DNA of 6,395 bases from Holosporaceae bacterium (GTDB lineage Bacteria; Pseudomonadota; Alphaproteobacteria; UBA3830): contig JAITAC010000132.1 in NCBI GenBank assembly GCA_031284345.1, positions 1 to 6,395 of the forward strand, read 5' to 3'. A program made the position numbers and the translations under genes. Of this stretch, positions 1 through 6,395 are shown in pieces. Every line of letters starts with the position of its first letter. Position 1 is the first letter of the stretch. Below the pieces are notes generated by a model, which worked only from the letters and a program-made list of their open reading frames with translations, was not told the origin of the DNA and did no database searches.

Positions 1-899
<899 letters not shown>

Positions 900-919
900 A
901 ATCGCTCCTCTTTTTAAAT

Positions 920-3013
920 TTAATCTGCCTTAGCAGAACCTCTATGCTCAGCAATAATCTTATCTGCCACGTGTGATGGAACCACATCATAGCGCACAAA
1001 CTGCATCGTGTACTGAGCTCTCCCCTGGCTCATGGAGCGTAACGTATTAACGTAGCCAAACATCTCCGCCAACGGAACTTCAGCTGCGATAACGCGAGCA
1101 TTCGCTCTCTGATCCATTCCAACAACCTGCCCTCTGCGACTGTTCAGATCTCCAATAATGTCTCCCATATAATCTTCGGGAGTCACAACTTCCACAGCCA
1201 TTATAGGTTCAAGAATTTTCGCTCCGCATTTGTTCATCGCTTCTCTAAAAGCGCCTCGCGCAGCAATCTCGAACGCCAATACGCTGGAGTCAACATCATG
1301 ATAGGCACCATCCACCAACGTACATTTCACACCAACTATCGGAAAACCGATGAGGCACCCAGACTCCGCTATGTTACGCAATCCCTTTTCCACACCCGGG
1401 ATATATTCTTTCGGAACGGACCCTCCAAAAATTTTACTTTCAAACTCAAGTCCTGCAGCAAAATTACCTGGTTCGAATTTTAATACAATCTTAGCAAATT
1501 GACCAGCACCTCCAGATTGTTTTTTATGTACATAATCAATCTCGGCAGGTTTAGATATAGTCTCTCGATACGCAACCTGAGGCGCACCTACATTCGCTTC
1601 TACTTTAAATTCTCTCTTCATACGATCGACAATTATTTCGAGATGAAGCTCTCCCATTCCTTTAATGATGGTCTGCCCGGTTTCCGCATTCATGCTAACC
1701 CTAAAGGAAGGATCTTCAGCCGCCAAGCGAGAAAGAGCTATTCCCATTTTCTCCTGATCTGCCTTCGATTTCGGCTCTACTGCCACCTCTATAACCGGAT
1801 CTGGAAATTCCATCTTTTCCAACAGCAACGGCTTTGTTGTAGAGCACAATGTATCACCAGTTGTTGTATATTTCAAGCCGCAAACTGCAATAATATCGCC
1901 GGCATGAGCTTCTTTTATGTCCTCTCGGTTGTTGGCATGCATGAGGAGCAGACGCCCTACCCTCTCCCGCTCTCCTTTTGTGGAGTTAGCCACATAACTG
2001 CCGGCTTCCAGACACCCCGAATAGATGCGCACAAAGGTCAGAGATCCCACAAACGGGTCTGTCATCACCTTAAAAGCAAGAGCTGCCAGCGACTCATCGT
2101 CTTTCGGTTCTCGTATGACCTCCGAATTATCGTCCACACCATGGCCTACGACGGCTCCGATGTCAATCGGTGATGGCAGAAAGTTCACTACGCCATCCAA
2201 TAAGGTCTGAACTCCTTTATTTTTAAAGGCGCTACCGCAGAAAACCGGCACAAAAGCTCCGGAAATCGCTCCTTTGCGAATGCAACGCATTAATTGCTCG
2301 ACAGACGGTTCTTGACCTTCCAGATACGACTCCAGCAGTTCATCATCCTGCTCAACGGCCATTTCTACTAATTTTTGATGGTACTCGGCGGCAATTTCCG
2401 CATATTTTTCATGAATGGCAACAGTCTCGTACTCTGCCCCCATGGTTTCATCTTTCCAGTGATAGGCTTTCATGCGGAGAATATCTATAATACCGATAAA
2501 ATCGCTTTCGAGTCCATCTGGAATTTGCATGACTATAGGACGAGCCCCCAAACGATCCACAATCATGTCTACGCAGCGGAAAAAATTCGCACCGGTTCGA
2601 TCCATTTTGTTCACAAAACAAATTCTTGGAACCCTATATTTATCTGCCTGACGCCAAACGGTTTCAGACTGCGGTTCAACTCCTGCGACTCCATCGAAAA
2701 CAGCCACAGCTCCATCCAGAACTCTCAGCGAGCGCTCCACCTCAATGGTAAAATCTACGTGCCCCGGAGTATCAATAATATTTATGCGATGATCCCTCCA
2801 ATAACAGGTGGTGGCGGCGGACGTAATCGTAATGCCTCGCTCCTGTTCCTGTTCCATCCAGTCCATGGTGGCTGCTCCTTCGTGCACCTCACCAATTTTG
2901 TGGGATCTGCCCGTATAAAAAAGAACCCTTTCTGTGGTTGTAGTCTTGCCGGCATCAATGTGCGCCATAATGCCAATGTTTCTATATTTTTCAATGGGAG
3001 TTTTTCGAGCCAT
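920..3013 (-). CDS. fusA: Elongation factor G (EF-G), translocase GTPase
   Basis: EF-G drives translocation of tRNA and mRNA after peptide bond formation and helps recycle ribosomes. From the ATG at 3013 the protein is 697 residues, normal for alphaproteobacterial EF-G. Visible motifs are the P-loop AHIDAGKTT (17-25), the switch I motif RGITIT (59-64), DTPGHVDF (81-88), NKMD (135-138) and GSAFKNKG (260-267). Domains II to V follow, including the domain IV segment GAYHDVDSS, which carries the conserved His at the tip that reaches the decoding site. An upstream in-frame GTG at 3022 would give 700 residues and overlap rpsG by 7 nt. That GTG lies inside the AGGTGG Shine-Dalgarno that serves the ATG, and mature-type EF-G proteins begin MARxxP, so the ATG is preferred. 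The gene starts 2 nt after the rpsG stop, which suggests translational coupling. Confidence 0.98.
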   Translation of the reverse strand: MARKTPIEKYRNIGIMAHIDAGKTTTTERVLFYTGRSHKIGEVHEGAATMDWMEQEQERGITITSAATTCYWRDHRINIIDTPGHVDFTIEVERSLRVLDGAVAVFDGVAGVEPQSETVWRQADKYRVPRICFVNKMDRTGANFFRCVDMIVDRLGARPIVMQIPDGLESDFIGIIDILRMKAYHWKDETMGAEYETVAIHEKYAEIAAEYHQKLVEMAVEQDDELLESYLEGQEPSVEQLMRCIRKGAISGAFVPVFCGSAFKNKGVQTLLDGVVNFLPSPIDIGAVVGHGVDDNSEVIREPKDDESLAALAFKVMTDPFVGSLTFVRIYSGCLEAGSYVANSTKGERERVGRLLLMHANNREDIKEAHAGDIIAVCGLKYTTTGDTLCSTTKPLLLEKMEFPDPVIEVAVEPKSKADQEKMGIALSRLAAEDPSFRVSMNAETGQTIIKGMGELHLEIIVDRMKREFKVEANVGAPQVAYRETISKPAEIDYVHKKQSGGAGQFAKIVLKFEPGNFAAGLEFESKIFGGSVPKEYIPGVEKGLRNIAESGCLIGFPIVGVKCTLVDGAYHDVDSSVLAFEIAARGAFREAMNKCGAKILEPIMAVEVVTPEDYMGDIIGDLNSRRGQVVGMDQRANARVIAAEVPLAEMFGYVNTLRSMSQGRAQYTMQFVRYDVVPSHVADKIIAEHRGSAKAD

Positions 3014-3015
3014 AA

Positions 3016-3501
<486 letters not shown>

Positions 3502-3873
3502 TTATTTTGGTCTCTTGACACCGTACTTGGATCGCCCTTGACGTCTGTTTTTCACGCCTTGCGTATCCAACGCACCACGAATAATGTGATATCTAACACC
3601 TGGAAGGTCCTTCACACGTCCACCTCTTATCATTACCACCGAGTGCTCTTGCAAATTGTGTCCCTCTCCGGGAATATAACAGGTAACTTCAAACCCACTG
3701 GTTAAACGAACACGAGCGATTTTTCTCAAAGCAGAGTTCGGTTTCTTAGGAGTCGTCGTGGTAACGCGCGTACAAACTCCACGCCTCTGTGGACACGATA
3801 AAAGTGCCGGAACTTTGTTTCTCTTTGCGACATCCTTTCTAGGACTTCTTATCAGCTGATTGATTGTCGGCAT
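3502..3873 (-). CDS. rpsL: 30S ribosomal protein S12
   Basis: S12 sits at the decoding centre and affects translational accuracy and streptomycin binding. The product is 123 residues. It contains [60 protein letters not shown] and an ending in SKYGVKRPK, a typical alphaproteobacterial S12. Lys43 and Lys88 (E. coli K42 and K87 in mature numbering), where classical streptomycin-resistance substitutions occur, are both wild type. Asp89, the residue methylthiolated in E. coli, is present. The ATG at 3873 has AAGGAAGGGG upstream. It is the first gene of the str operon, about 80 nt downstream of the promoter at 3954-3982. Confidence 0.98.
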   Translation of the reverse strand: MPTINQLIRSPRKDVAKRNKVPALLSCPQRRGVCTRVTTTTPKKPNSALRKIARVRLTSGFEVTCYIPGEGHNLQEHSVVMIRGGRVKDLPGVRYHIIRGALDTQGVKNRRQGRSKYGVKRPK

Positions 3874-3953
3874 ACGCCCCTTCCTTACTTAAAAAAATCT
3901 AAACCAACGCAAATCTCAATAATTATAGAATACGTTGCCCCTACGAGGCCTGT

Positions 3954-3982
3954 ATATTACTCATTCGTCCCGCATTAGTCAA
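3954..3982 (-). promoter_or_regulatory. Sigma70-type promoter of the str operon
   Basis: Read on the minus strand, TTGACT (3977-3982) matches the -35 consensus at 5 of 6 positions. It is separated by exactly 17 nt from TAATAT (3954-3959), which matches the -10 at 4 of 6. A start near 3947 would give a leader of about 74 nt before rpsL. A perfect TATAAT (minus strand, 3922-3927) lies downstream but lacks a -35 at good spacing. This is the only promoter seen for the four genes. Confidence 0.65.
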
Positions 3983-4288
3983 GCCCTCGCTCCGTAACAG
4001 AATGAAATAAATAACAAAAAAAATACATAAAAACTCTCTCCAGCCTATGGATTCCTGCGTACCTTGATTCCGAGACCTATGTGAATGAATCTACCACTGT
4101 GGCGCTTTTGACAAACTCCACCACATATAATGGTATTAGGAATGTCTTAAAAATTCGTTAATTTATAAAAAAACTTCTTCGATGTGTTGCAGAATCTGTG
4201 GGAAAATAAAAACTATTGCTAGGAAAACTGCGTGGCGCAAAAAATATCGACAATTTTGCTGATATGTTTTTTTTAGTAACAAACACTC
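3983..4288. other. Intergenic region between the divergent str operon and OTU gene
   Basis: No gene is supported here. The stretch is AT-rich with several A and T runs. It contains copy A of the 57-bp repeat. Inside that copy there is a TTGACA (4108-4113) and a perfect TATAAT (4126-4131), but they are only 12 nt apart, too close to act together as a standard promoter. Short open frames here have no coding character. Confidence 0.5.
4111..4167 (+). repeat. 57-bp direct repeat, copy A
   Basis: This copy starts ACAAACTCCACCACATAT and contains GTCTTAAAAATTCGTTAATT. It aligns without gaps to 5747-5803 with 4 mismatches in 57 positions. Five matching bases (GGCGC) also lie at the same offset just upstream of both copies. 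The copy sits upstream of the OTU gene and copy B sits downstream of it, in the same orientation. There is no coding sequence in either copy. Confidence 0.85.
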
Positions 4289-4317
4289 TTGACAAAACAT
4301 TAAATCACATATATGTA
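4289..4317 (+). promoter_or_regulatory. Candidate promoter of the OTU-domain gene
   Basis: A perfect TTGACA (4289-4294) is followed after 17 nt by TATGTA (4312-4317), a weak -10. Alternative -10 boxes are TATATG (4310-4315, spacer 15) and the more distant TATATT (4325-4330). All lie within 75 nt of the ATG at 4361. The start point is therefore uncertain. Confidence 0.45.
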
Positions 4318-4360
4318 TTTGTAGTATATTATGTTGTTATTATAAAAATGGAGAAAAAAA

Positions 4361-5437
4361 ATGAAAAAACAATTATTATTGCCACTTCTTTTAATTGGCA
4401 TATGCAATAATGTATACGCAATGCAGGATCGAAGGAATCCAAGTAATACTAATTTAAATCTAAGAGTCACCTCATCATTTGCACACCATAGCGGTATCTC
4501 TGACGAAGATCTCGCGCAGATATATGCAGCTCTTCCTGAAGAAGAGTGCAAACAGTTGTTGGCGACTATAGCTCCCGCATCTTCGACGCACAACGGTTTC
4601 TCTGACGAAGAGATCGCGCGAAAGTCTGTAGGTTTATCTGATGAACAGTTCAAACAGTTGTTGGCGACTACTCCTACATCCTCGTCTAGTATACTCAAAG
4701 AAACAGCCACAGCTCCCGCATCTTCGACGCCAAACTGTTCATATGACGAAGATCTCGCGCAGATATCTGCAGCTCTTCCTGAAGAAGAGTTCAAGCGGGT
4801 ATTGGCGACTATTCCTTCATCCTCGCCTAGTATACTCAAAACAGCCAAAGCTCCCACATCTCCCACATCTTCTACGTCAGCCGACGTGATAATACTCAAT
4901 AACGGCAAGGTTGTACATTGCTCTAAAGTTCCCCCTGACGGAAATTGTGGCTATACCGCTCTTGGCGTCACCAGAAAAGACGTAGCAAATGGTTTGCTAA
5001 GTATGCTAAAATCGAGATATGCACAGTTTGTAAGAGACGCTCTATCTAGGCAAATGCGTTTGGCATCGTTATTTTCCGAAAAATTCAAAGCAATGTTGAA
5101 TGATGTGGAAAAAATAAATAGTGACATAGTCACGTGGTACATTACGGAGTTCATCGCATCACCAGCATCGGATTTCTCGAAGAAATATGGGAAATATTGT
5201 TTTTTAAATTTTATGGATCTATCCATAGGAATTGAAACTGGCGATGGTCTCGGAGCACTACTTGCTACGATGCTGCAGAAAACAATACATGTAATAGAAA
5301 AATCCACTGAGATGCTTTCTTTTGTACCTGCCCCTATACCAACTCCTCTTATAAGATCAATCCATCAACAGCAGAGTAATGACCTCTGGTTGTTATTTAA
5401 TGGAAGTGATCACTACGATACTGCTATTGTCAAATAA
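4361..5437 (+). CDS. Secreted OTU-like cysteine protease (putative deubiquitinase effector) with N-terminal repeats
   Basis: The product is 358 residues. Residues 1-20 form a Sec signal peptide: MKKQ, a Leu-rich core, and a VYA cleavage site before Met21. The Cys at 15 does not sit in a lipobox. Residues 46-150 hold three 24-residue acidic helical repeats joined by Ser/Thr/Pro/Ala-rich linkers. Residues about 180-358 look like an OTU (ovarian tumour) protease: PPDGNCGYTALG (191-202) with predicted nucleophile Cys196 and nearby Asp193, a central GDGLGALLATMLQKTIHVIE (294-313) matching the family's conserved helix-strand, and SDHYDTAIVK (349-358) with predicted catalytic His351. OTU enzymes cleave ubiquitin or ubiquitin-like chains. 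Bacteria have no ubiquitin, so a host-directed role is inferred. The ATG is preceded by GGAGA with 7 nt spacing. The gene stands alone, divergent from the str operon. Secretion beyond the periplasm is not explained by anything in the window. Confidence 0.85.
   Translation: MKKQLLLPLLLIGICNNVYAMQDRRNPSNTNLNLRVTSSFAHHSGISDEDLAQIYAALPEEECKQLLATIAPASSTHNGFSDEEIARKSVGLSDEQFKQLLATTPTSSSSILKETATAPASSTPNCSYDEDLAQISAALPEEEFKRVLATIPSSSPSILKTAKAPTSPTSSTSADVIILNNGKVVHCSKVPPDGNCGYTALGVTRKDVANGLLSMLKSRYAQFVRDALSRQMRLASLFSEKFKAMLNDVEKINSDIVTWYITEFIASPASDFSKKYGKYCFLNFMDLSIGIETGDGLGALLATMLQKTIHVIEKSTEMLSFVPAPIPTPLIRSIHQQQSNDLWLLFNGSDHYDTAIVK
4496..4567 (+). repeat. Intragenic repeat 1 (residues 46-69 of the OTU protein)
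   Basis: This unit encodes ISDEDLAQIYAALPEEECKQ followed by LLAT. It is predicted to be two short amphipathic helices around a Leu-Pro turn. Its DNA at 4501-4547 matches repeat 3 at 46 of 47 bases. Confidence 0.8.
4598..4669 (+). repeat. Intragenic repeat 2 (residues 80-103 of the OTU protein), divergent
   Basis: This unit encodes FSDEEIARKSVGLSDEQFKQ followed by LLAT. The Leu-Pro of the other two units is Leu-Ser here. The first half is diverged, but the last 20 bases (4650-4669) are identical to the end of repeat 1 (4548-4567). Confidence 0.75.
4739..4810 (+). repeat. Intragenic repeat 3 (residues 127-150 of the OTU protein)
   Basis: This unit encodes SYDEDLAQISAALPEEEFKR followed by VLAT. 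The core is almost identical to repeat 1 in DNA, while the linker after it (SILK plus Thr/Ala/Pro) matches the linker after repeat 2. Confidence 0.8.
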
Positions 5438-5445
5438 GCATTTGT

Positions 5446-5475
5446 GGCTCCGCATAGCATTTTGTCAGCGGAGCC
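5446..5475 (+). repeat. Perfect 8-bp inverted repeat just after the OTU gene
   Basis: GGCTCCGC (5446-5453) and GCGGAGCC (5468-5475) form a GC-rich stem with a 14-nt loop, starting 9 nt after the stop codon. No T-run follows, so it is not a standard intrinsic terminator. It could still protect the 3' end of the mRNA or weaken elongation. Confidence 0.55.
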
Positions 5476-5482
5476 GAAGCTG

Positions 5483-5583
5483 ATACCAGATCCCATCTCT
5501 GATTTGCCATTGCCGACTGGGCAGCGACTGGCACAGTATGCACTCCGCAAGTTGTTTGGATAATCCAAAATGGGACCTGGTAT
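5483..5583. repeat. 101-bp palindromic element (14-bp imperfect terminal inverted repeat)
   Basis: ATACCAGATCCCAT (5483-5496) and ATGGGACCTGGTAT (5570-5583) are inverted copies with one difference, which would be a G-U pair in RNA. Inside are a TGCC/GGCA hairpin (5511-5523) and a 7-bp near-perfect palindrome TTTGGAT-A-ATCCAAA (5555-5569). The interior is visibly richer in G+C than its surroundings. It has the size and form of small palindromic intergenic elements such as those known in Rickettsia. Membership of a named family cannot be judged from one copy. Confidence 0.5.
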
Positions 5584-5590
5584 GAGATTA

Positions 5591-5604
5591 AGATTTTAAA
5601 ATCT
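5591..5604. repeat. 14-bp perfect palindrome AGATTTTAAAATCT
   Basis: A fully symmetric sequence followed by GTTTTCTATATTTG. It could be a binding site for a dimeric regulator, or a weak AT-rich hairpin contributing to transcript termination. Palindromes of this AT composition also arise by chance. Confidence 0.4.
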
Positions 5605-5666
5605 GTTTTCTATATTTGTTATATTTAAGCTCTCCCAATGGCCTATGCATCTTAACCTGACTGATT

Positions 5667-5704
5667 CTGGGATCCATTGATGCAGCGGTTCGTTCCCCAG
5701 TTTT
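5667..5704 (+). terminator. Weak candidate terminator downstream of the OTU gene
   Basis: CTGGG (5667-5671) pairs with CCCAG (5696-5700), directly followed by TTTT. The 24-nt loop and 5-bp stem make it a poor intrinsic terminator. It is the only downstream hairpin immediately followed by a T-run. Confidence 0.2.
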
Positions 5705-5713
5705 ATGAGTTTA

Positions 5714-5747
5714 TGTCGCGTATTTTAAAGCCATGCGGCGCGCGACA
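5714..5747. repeat. 7-bp inverted repeat abutting 57-bp repeat copy B
   Basis: TGTCGCG (5714-5720) and CGCGACA (5741-5747) are perfect inverted copies with a 20-nt loop. The right arm ends on the first base of repeat copy B. Copy A has no matching arm, so the hairpin is specific to this side. Confidence 0.45.
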
Positions 5748-5803
5748 CAAACTCCACCACATATCATGGTAGTAAAAATGTCTTAAAAATTCGTTAATTT
5801 ATA
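5747..5803 (+). repeat. 57-bp direct repeat, copy B
   Basis: The gap-free partner of 4111-4167 (53 of 57 identical), in the same orientation and 1636 bp further on. Just after it, TTTTCG (5810-5815) and CGAAAA (5823-5828) form a small hairpin, and CGTTAACG (5817-5824) is a perfect 8-bp palindrome. Confidence 0.85.
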
Positions 5804-5841
5804 GAAATTTTTTCGCCGTTAACGAAAATTTTACATTTTCC

Positions 5842-5850
5842 TGCTATTAT
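5842..5850 (+). promoter_or_regulatory. Possible extended -10 promoter
   Basis: TGCTATTAT contains a TGn motif directly before TATTAT (5845-5850). No -35 is recognisable 16-18 nt upstream, so it would rely on the extended -10. It would start a transcript near 5857, into the potentially structured stretch described as a separate feature. Confidence 0.25.
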
Positions 5851-5998
5851 GTGAGCTGGTGGAAAGGTGCCGGCGCACAACTTGGTGTGTGGGAGATATG
5901 GAAAATATTGAGAATAAGCCTCAGAATCAGGAGGTCCCCGAATCCGTAGGCTGGTAATCCTATACCTGAAAGGTTTTGCTAATGGAGTCAGTTTTCAC
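5851..5998 (+). ncRNA. Possible structured short transcript (unassigned)
   Basis: GTGAG plus CTG at 5851-5858 can pair with CAG (5989-5991) plus TTCAC (5994-5998) to close a stretch of about 148 nt. Inner helices are GTGC-CGGC-GCAC (5867-5878), CCTC/GAGG (5919-5922/5931-5934) and ACCT-GAA-AGGT (5964-5974). I do not recognise 6S, SRP, tmRNA or RNase P signatures. A 19-codon open frame (ATG 5898, stop ending 5957) lies inside, with a GGGAG only 2 nt from its ATG, too close for a normal ribosome binding site. The call is weak. Confidence 0.15.
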
Positions 5999-6081
5999 AT
6001 CTTTTGAAACATTACCCCTAAAACCATTTTCCATTCCATTTTTTAACTAAATTCTAATCCATAGCTCGCGTTAATAATTGT

Positions 6082-6327
6082 TTAGGCATTTATTCCAATT
6101 ATTTCTTTCAGCCGACTCAATACATATAATGGGATGTCGTATAAATTATTCGTATTCTTATAATCAGCTATAGATGCTCGAATTTCAATCTGCGGATCAA
6201 ATTTCCGGTCGCCCCAAGCATCGAGGCATATTTTTTAGCCAAATCACTTGCAAAATTTATTTTTCTAAAATACAACAAAAAATTGCCAGAAATTCTTGCT
6301 ATTTTTAATTTATTTTGGTATACTTTT
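6082..6327 (-). pseudogene. Possible frameshifted gene remnant, unknown product
   Basis: Two overlapping minus-strand frames look protein-like, and neither has a usable start codon. The downstream one (6085-6234, 50 codons, stop at 6082-6084) includes DAWGDRKFDPQIEIRASIAD and ends PLYVLSRLKEIIGINA. The upstream one reaches from about 6327 and includes ISGNFLLYFRKINFASDLAK before going out of frame. Joining them near the A-run at about 6230-6236 would give one C-terminal fragment of roughly 80 residues. I recognise no family, and short AT-rich frames can look convincing by chance. Confidence 0.25.
6296..6324 (+). promoter_or_regulatory. Sigma70-type promoter pointing out of the right edge
   Basis: TTGCTA (6296-6301), a 17-nt spacer and TATACT (6319-6324, 5 of 6 matches) preceded by TGG, an extended -10 context. 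A start near 6331 is expected. Only a 21-codon frame (6329-6394) follows within the window, and it lacks a Shine-Dalgarno. The real target is probably a gene beginning just beyond 6395, though a leaderless small peptide is possible. Confidence 0.5.
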
Positions 6328-6395
6328 TATGAAAATATATCGGCATAATATGTTGGCCATATTTTTTATGGAAGGCTGTTTTACAATTAAATAAG

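Noticed and set aside
4108..4131. TTGACA plus perfect TATAAT in repeat copy A as a promoter
   Set aside because: The spacer is only 12 nt, and neither box is conserved in copy B.
4216..4410. 64-codon plus-strand frame upstream of and overlapping the OTU gene start
   Set aside because: It covers the promoter and ribosome binding site of the OTU gene, is in a different frame, and has no Shine-Dalgarno or domain signal.
4361..4420. Lipoprotein signal in the OTU protein (Cys15)
   Set aside because: The residues before Cys are Ile-Gly-Ile, which do not fit a lipobox (small residue needed at -1). VYA at 18-20 fits signal peptidase I.
4300..4908. 202-codon open frame on the minus strand opposite the OTU gene
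   Set aside because: It is antisense to the signal peptide and repeat region. The repeated codon pattern keeps the opposite frame open, and it has no ribosome binding site or family features.
5680..5700. T-arm-like GGTTCGTTCC suggesting a tRNA
   Set aside because: No acceptor, D-arm or anticodon stem could be placed around it on either strand.

Overview
The window looks like the chromosome of an AT-rich, probably host-associated alphaproteobacterium. The ribosomal proteins carry alphaproteobacterial signatures: S12 is 123 residues, has [14 protein letters not shown] and ends in YGVKRPK, and S7 is 156 residues and ends in [15 protein letters not shown]. The OTU-type protease next door is a kind of gene typical of bacteria that live inside eukaryotic cells. 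An obligate intracellular lineage such as Holosporales/Paracaedibacter-like or Rickettsiales-like bacteria would fit, but that placement is inference.

Region 1 (1-3982, minus strand) is the str operon in its classical order: rpsL (S12), rpsG (S7), fusA (EF-G), tuf (EF-Tu). The genes are tightly packed, with gaps of 15, 2 and 20 nt, and each has a purine-rich Shine-Dalgarno sequence. A good sigma70-type promoter lies just upstream of rpsL. tuf runs off the left edge of the window, leaving its first 299 codons.

Region 2 (about 3983-4360) is the divergent intergenic space. It holds the str promoter, the first copy of a 57-bp direct repeat, and a candidate promoter for the next gene.

Region 3 (4361-5437, plus strand) is the accessory gene of interest. 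It encodes a 358-residue protein with a cleavable Sec signal peptide, three copies of a 24-residue acidic helical repeat separated by Ser/Thr/Pro/Ala-rich linkers, and a C-terminal OTU-like cysteine protease domain with DGNC and HYD motifs. The likely role is a secreted deubiquitinase-like effector. The repeats resemble the ubiquitin-binding motif (UBM) built around Leu-Pro, which would give a protease with its own ubiquitin-binding tail. That idea is a hypothesis.

Region 4 (5438-6395) has no confident gene. It contains a dense run of inverted repeats (5446-5747), the second copy of the 57-bp repeat (5747-5803), a possible short transcript (about 5851-5998), possible frameshifted gene debris on the minus strand (about 6082-6327), and a strong-looking promoter at 6296-6324 pointing out of the right edge. 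The two 57-bp repeats bracket the OTU gene, so it may be a recombining or imported module placed beside a highly conserved operon.
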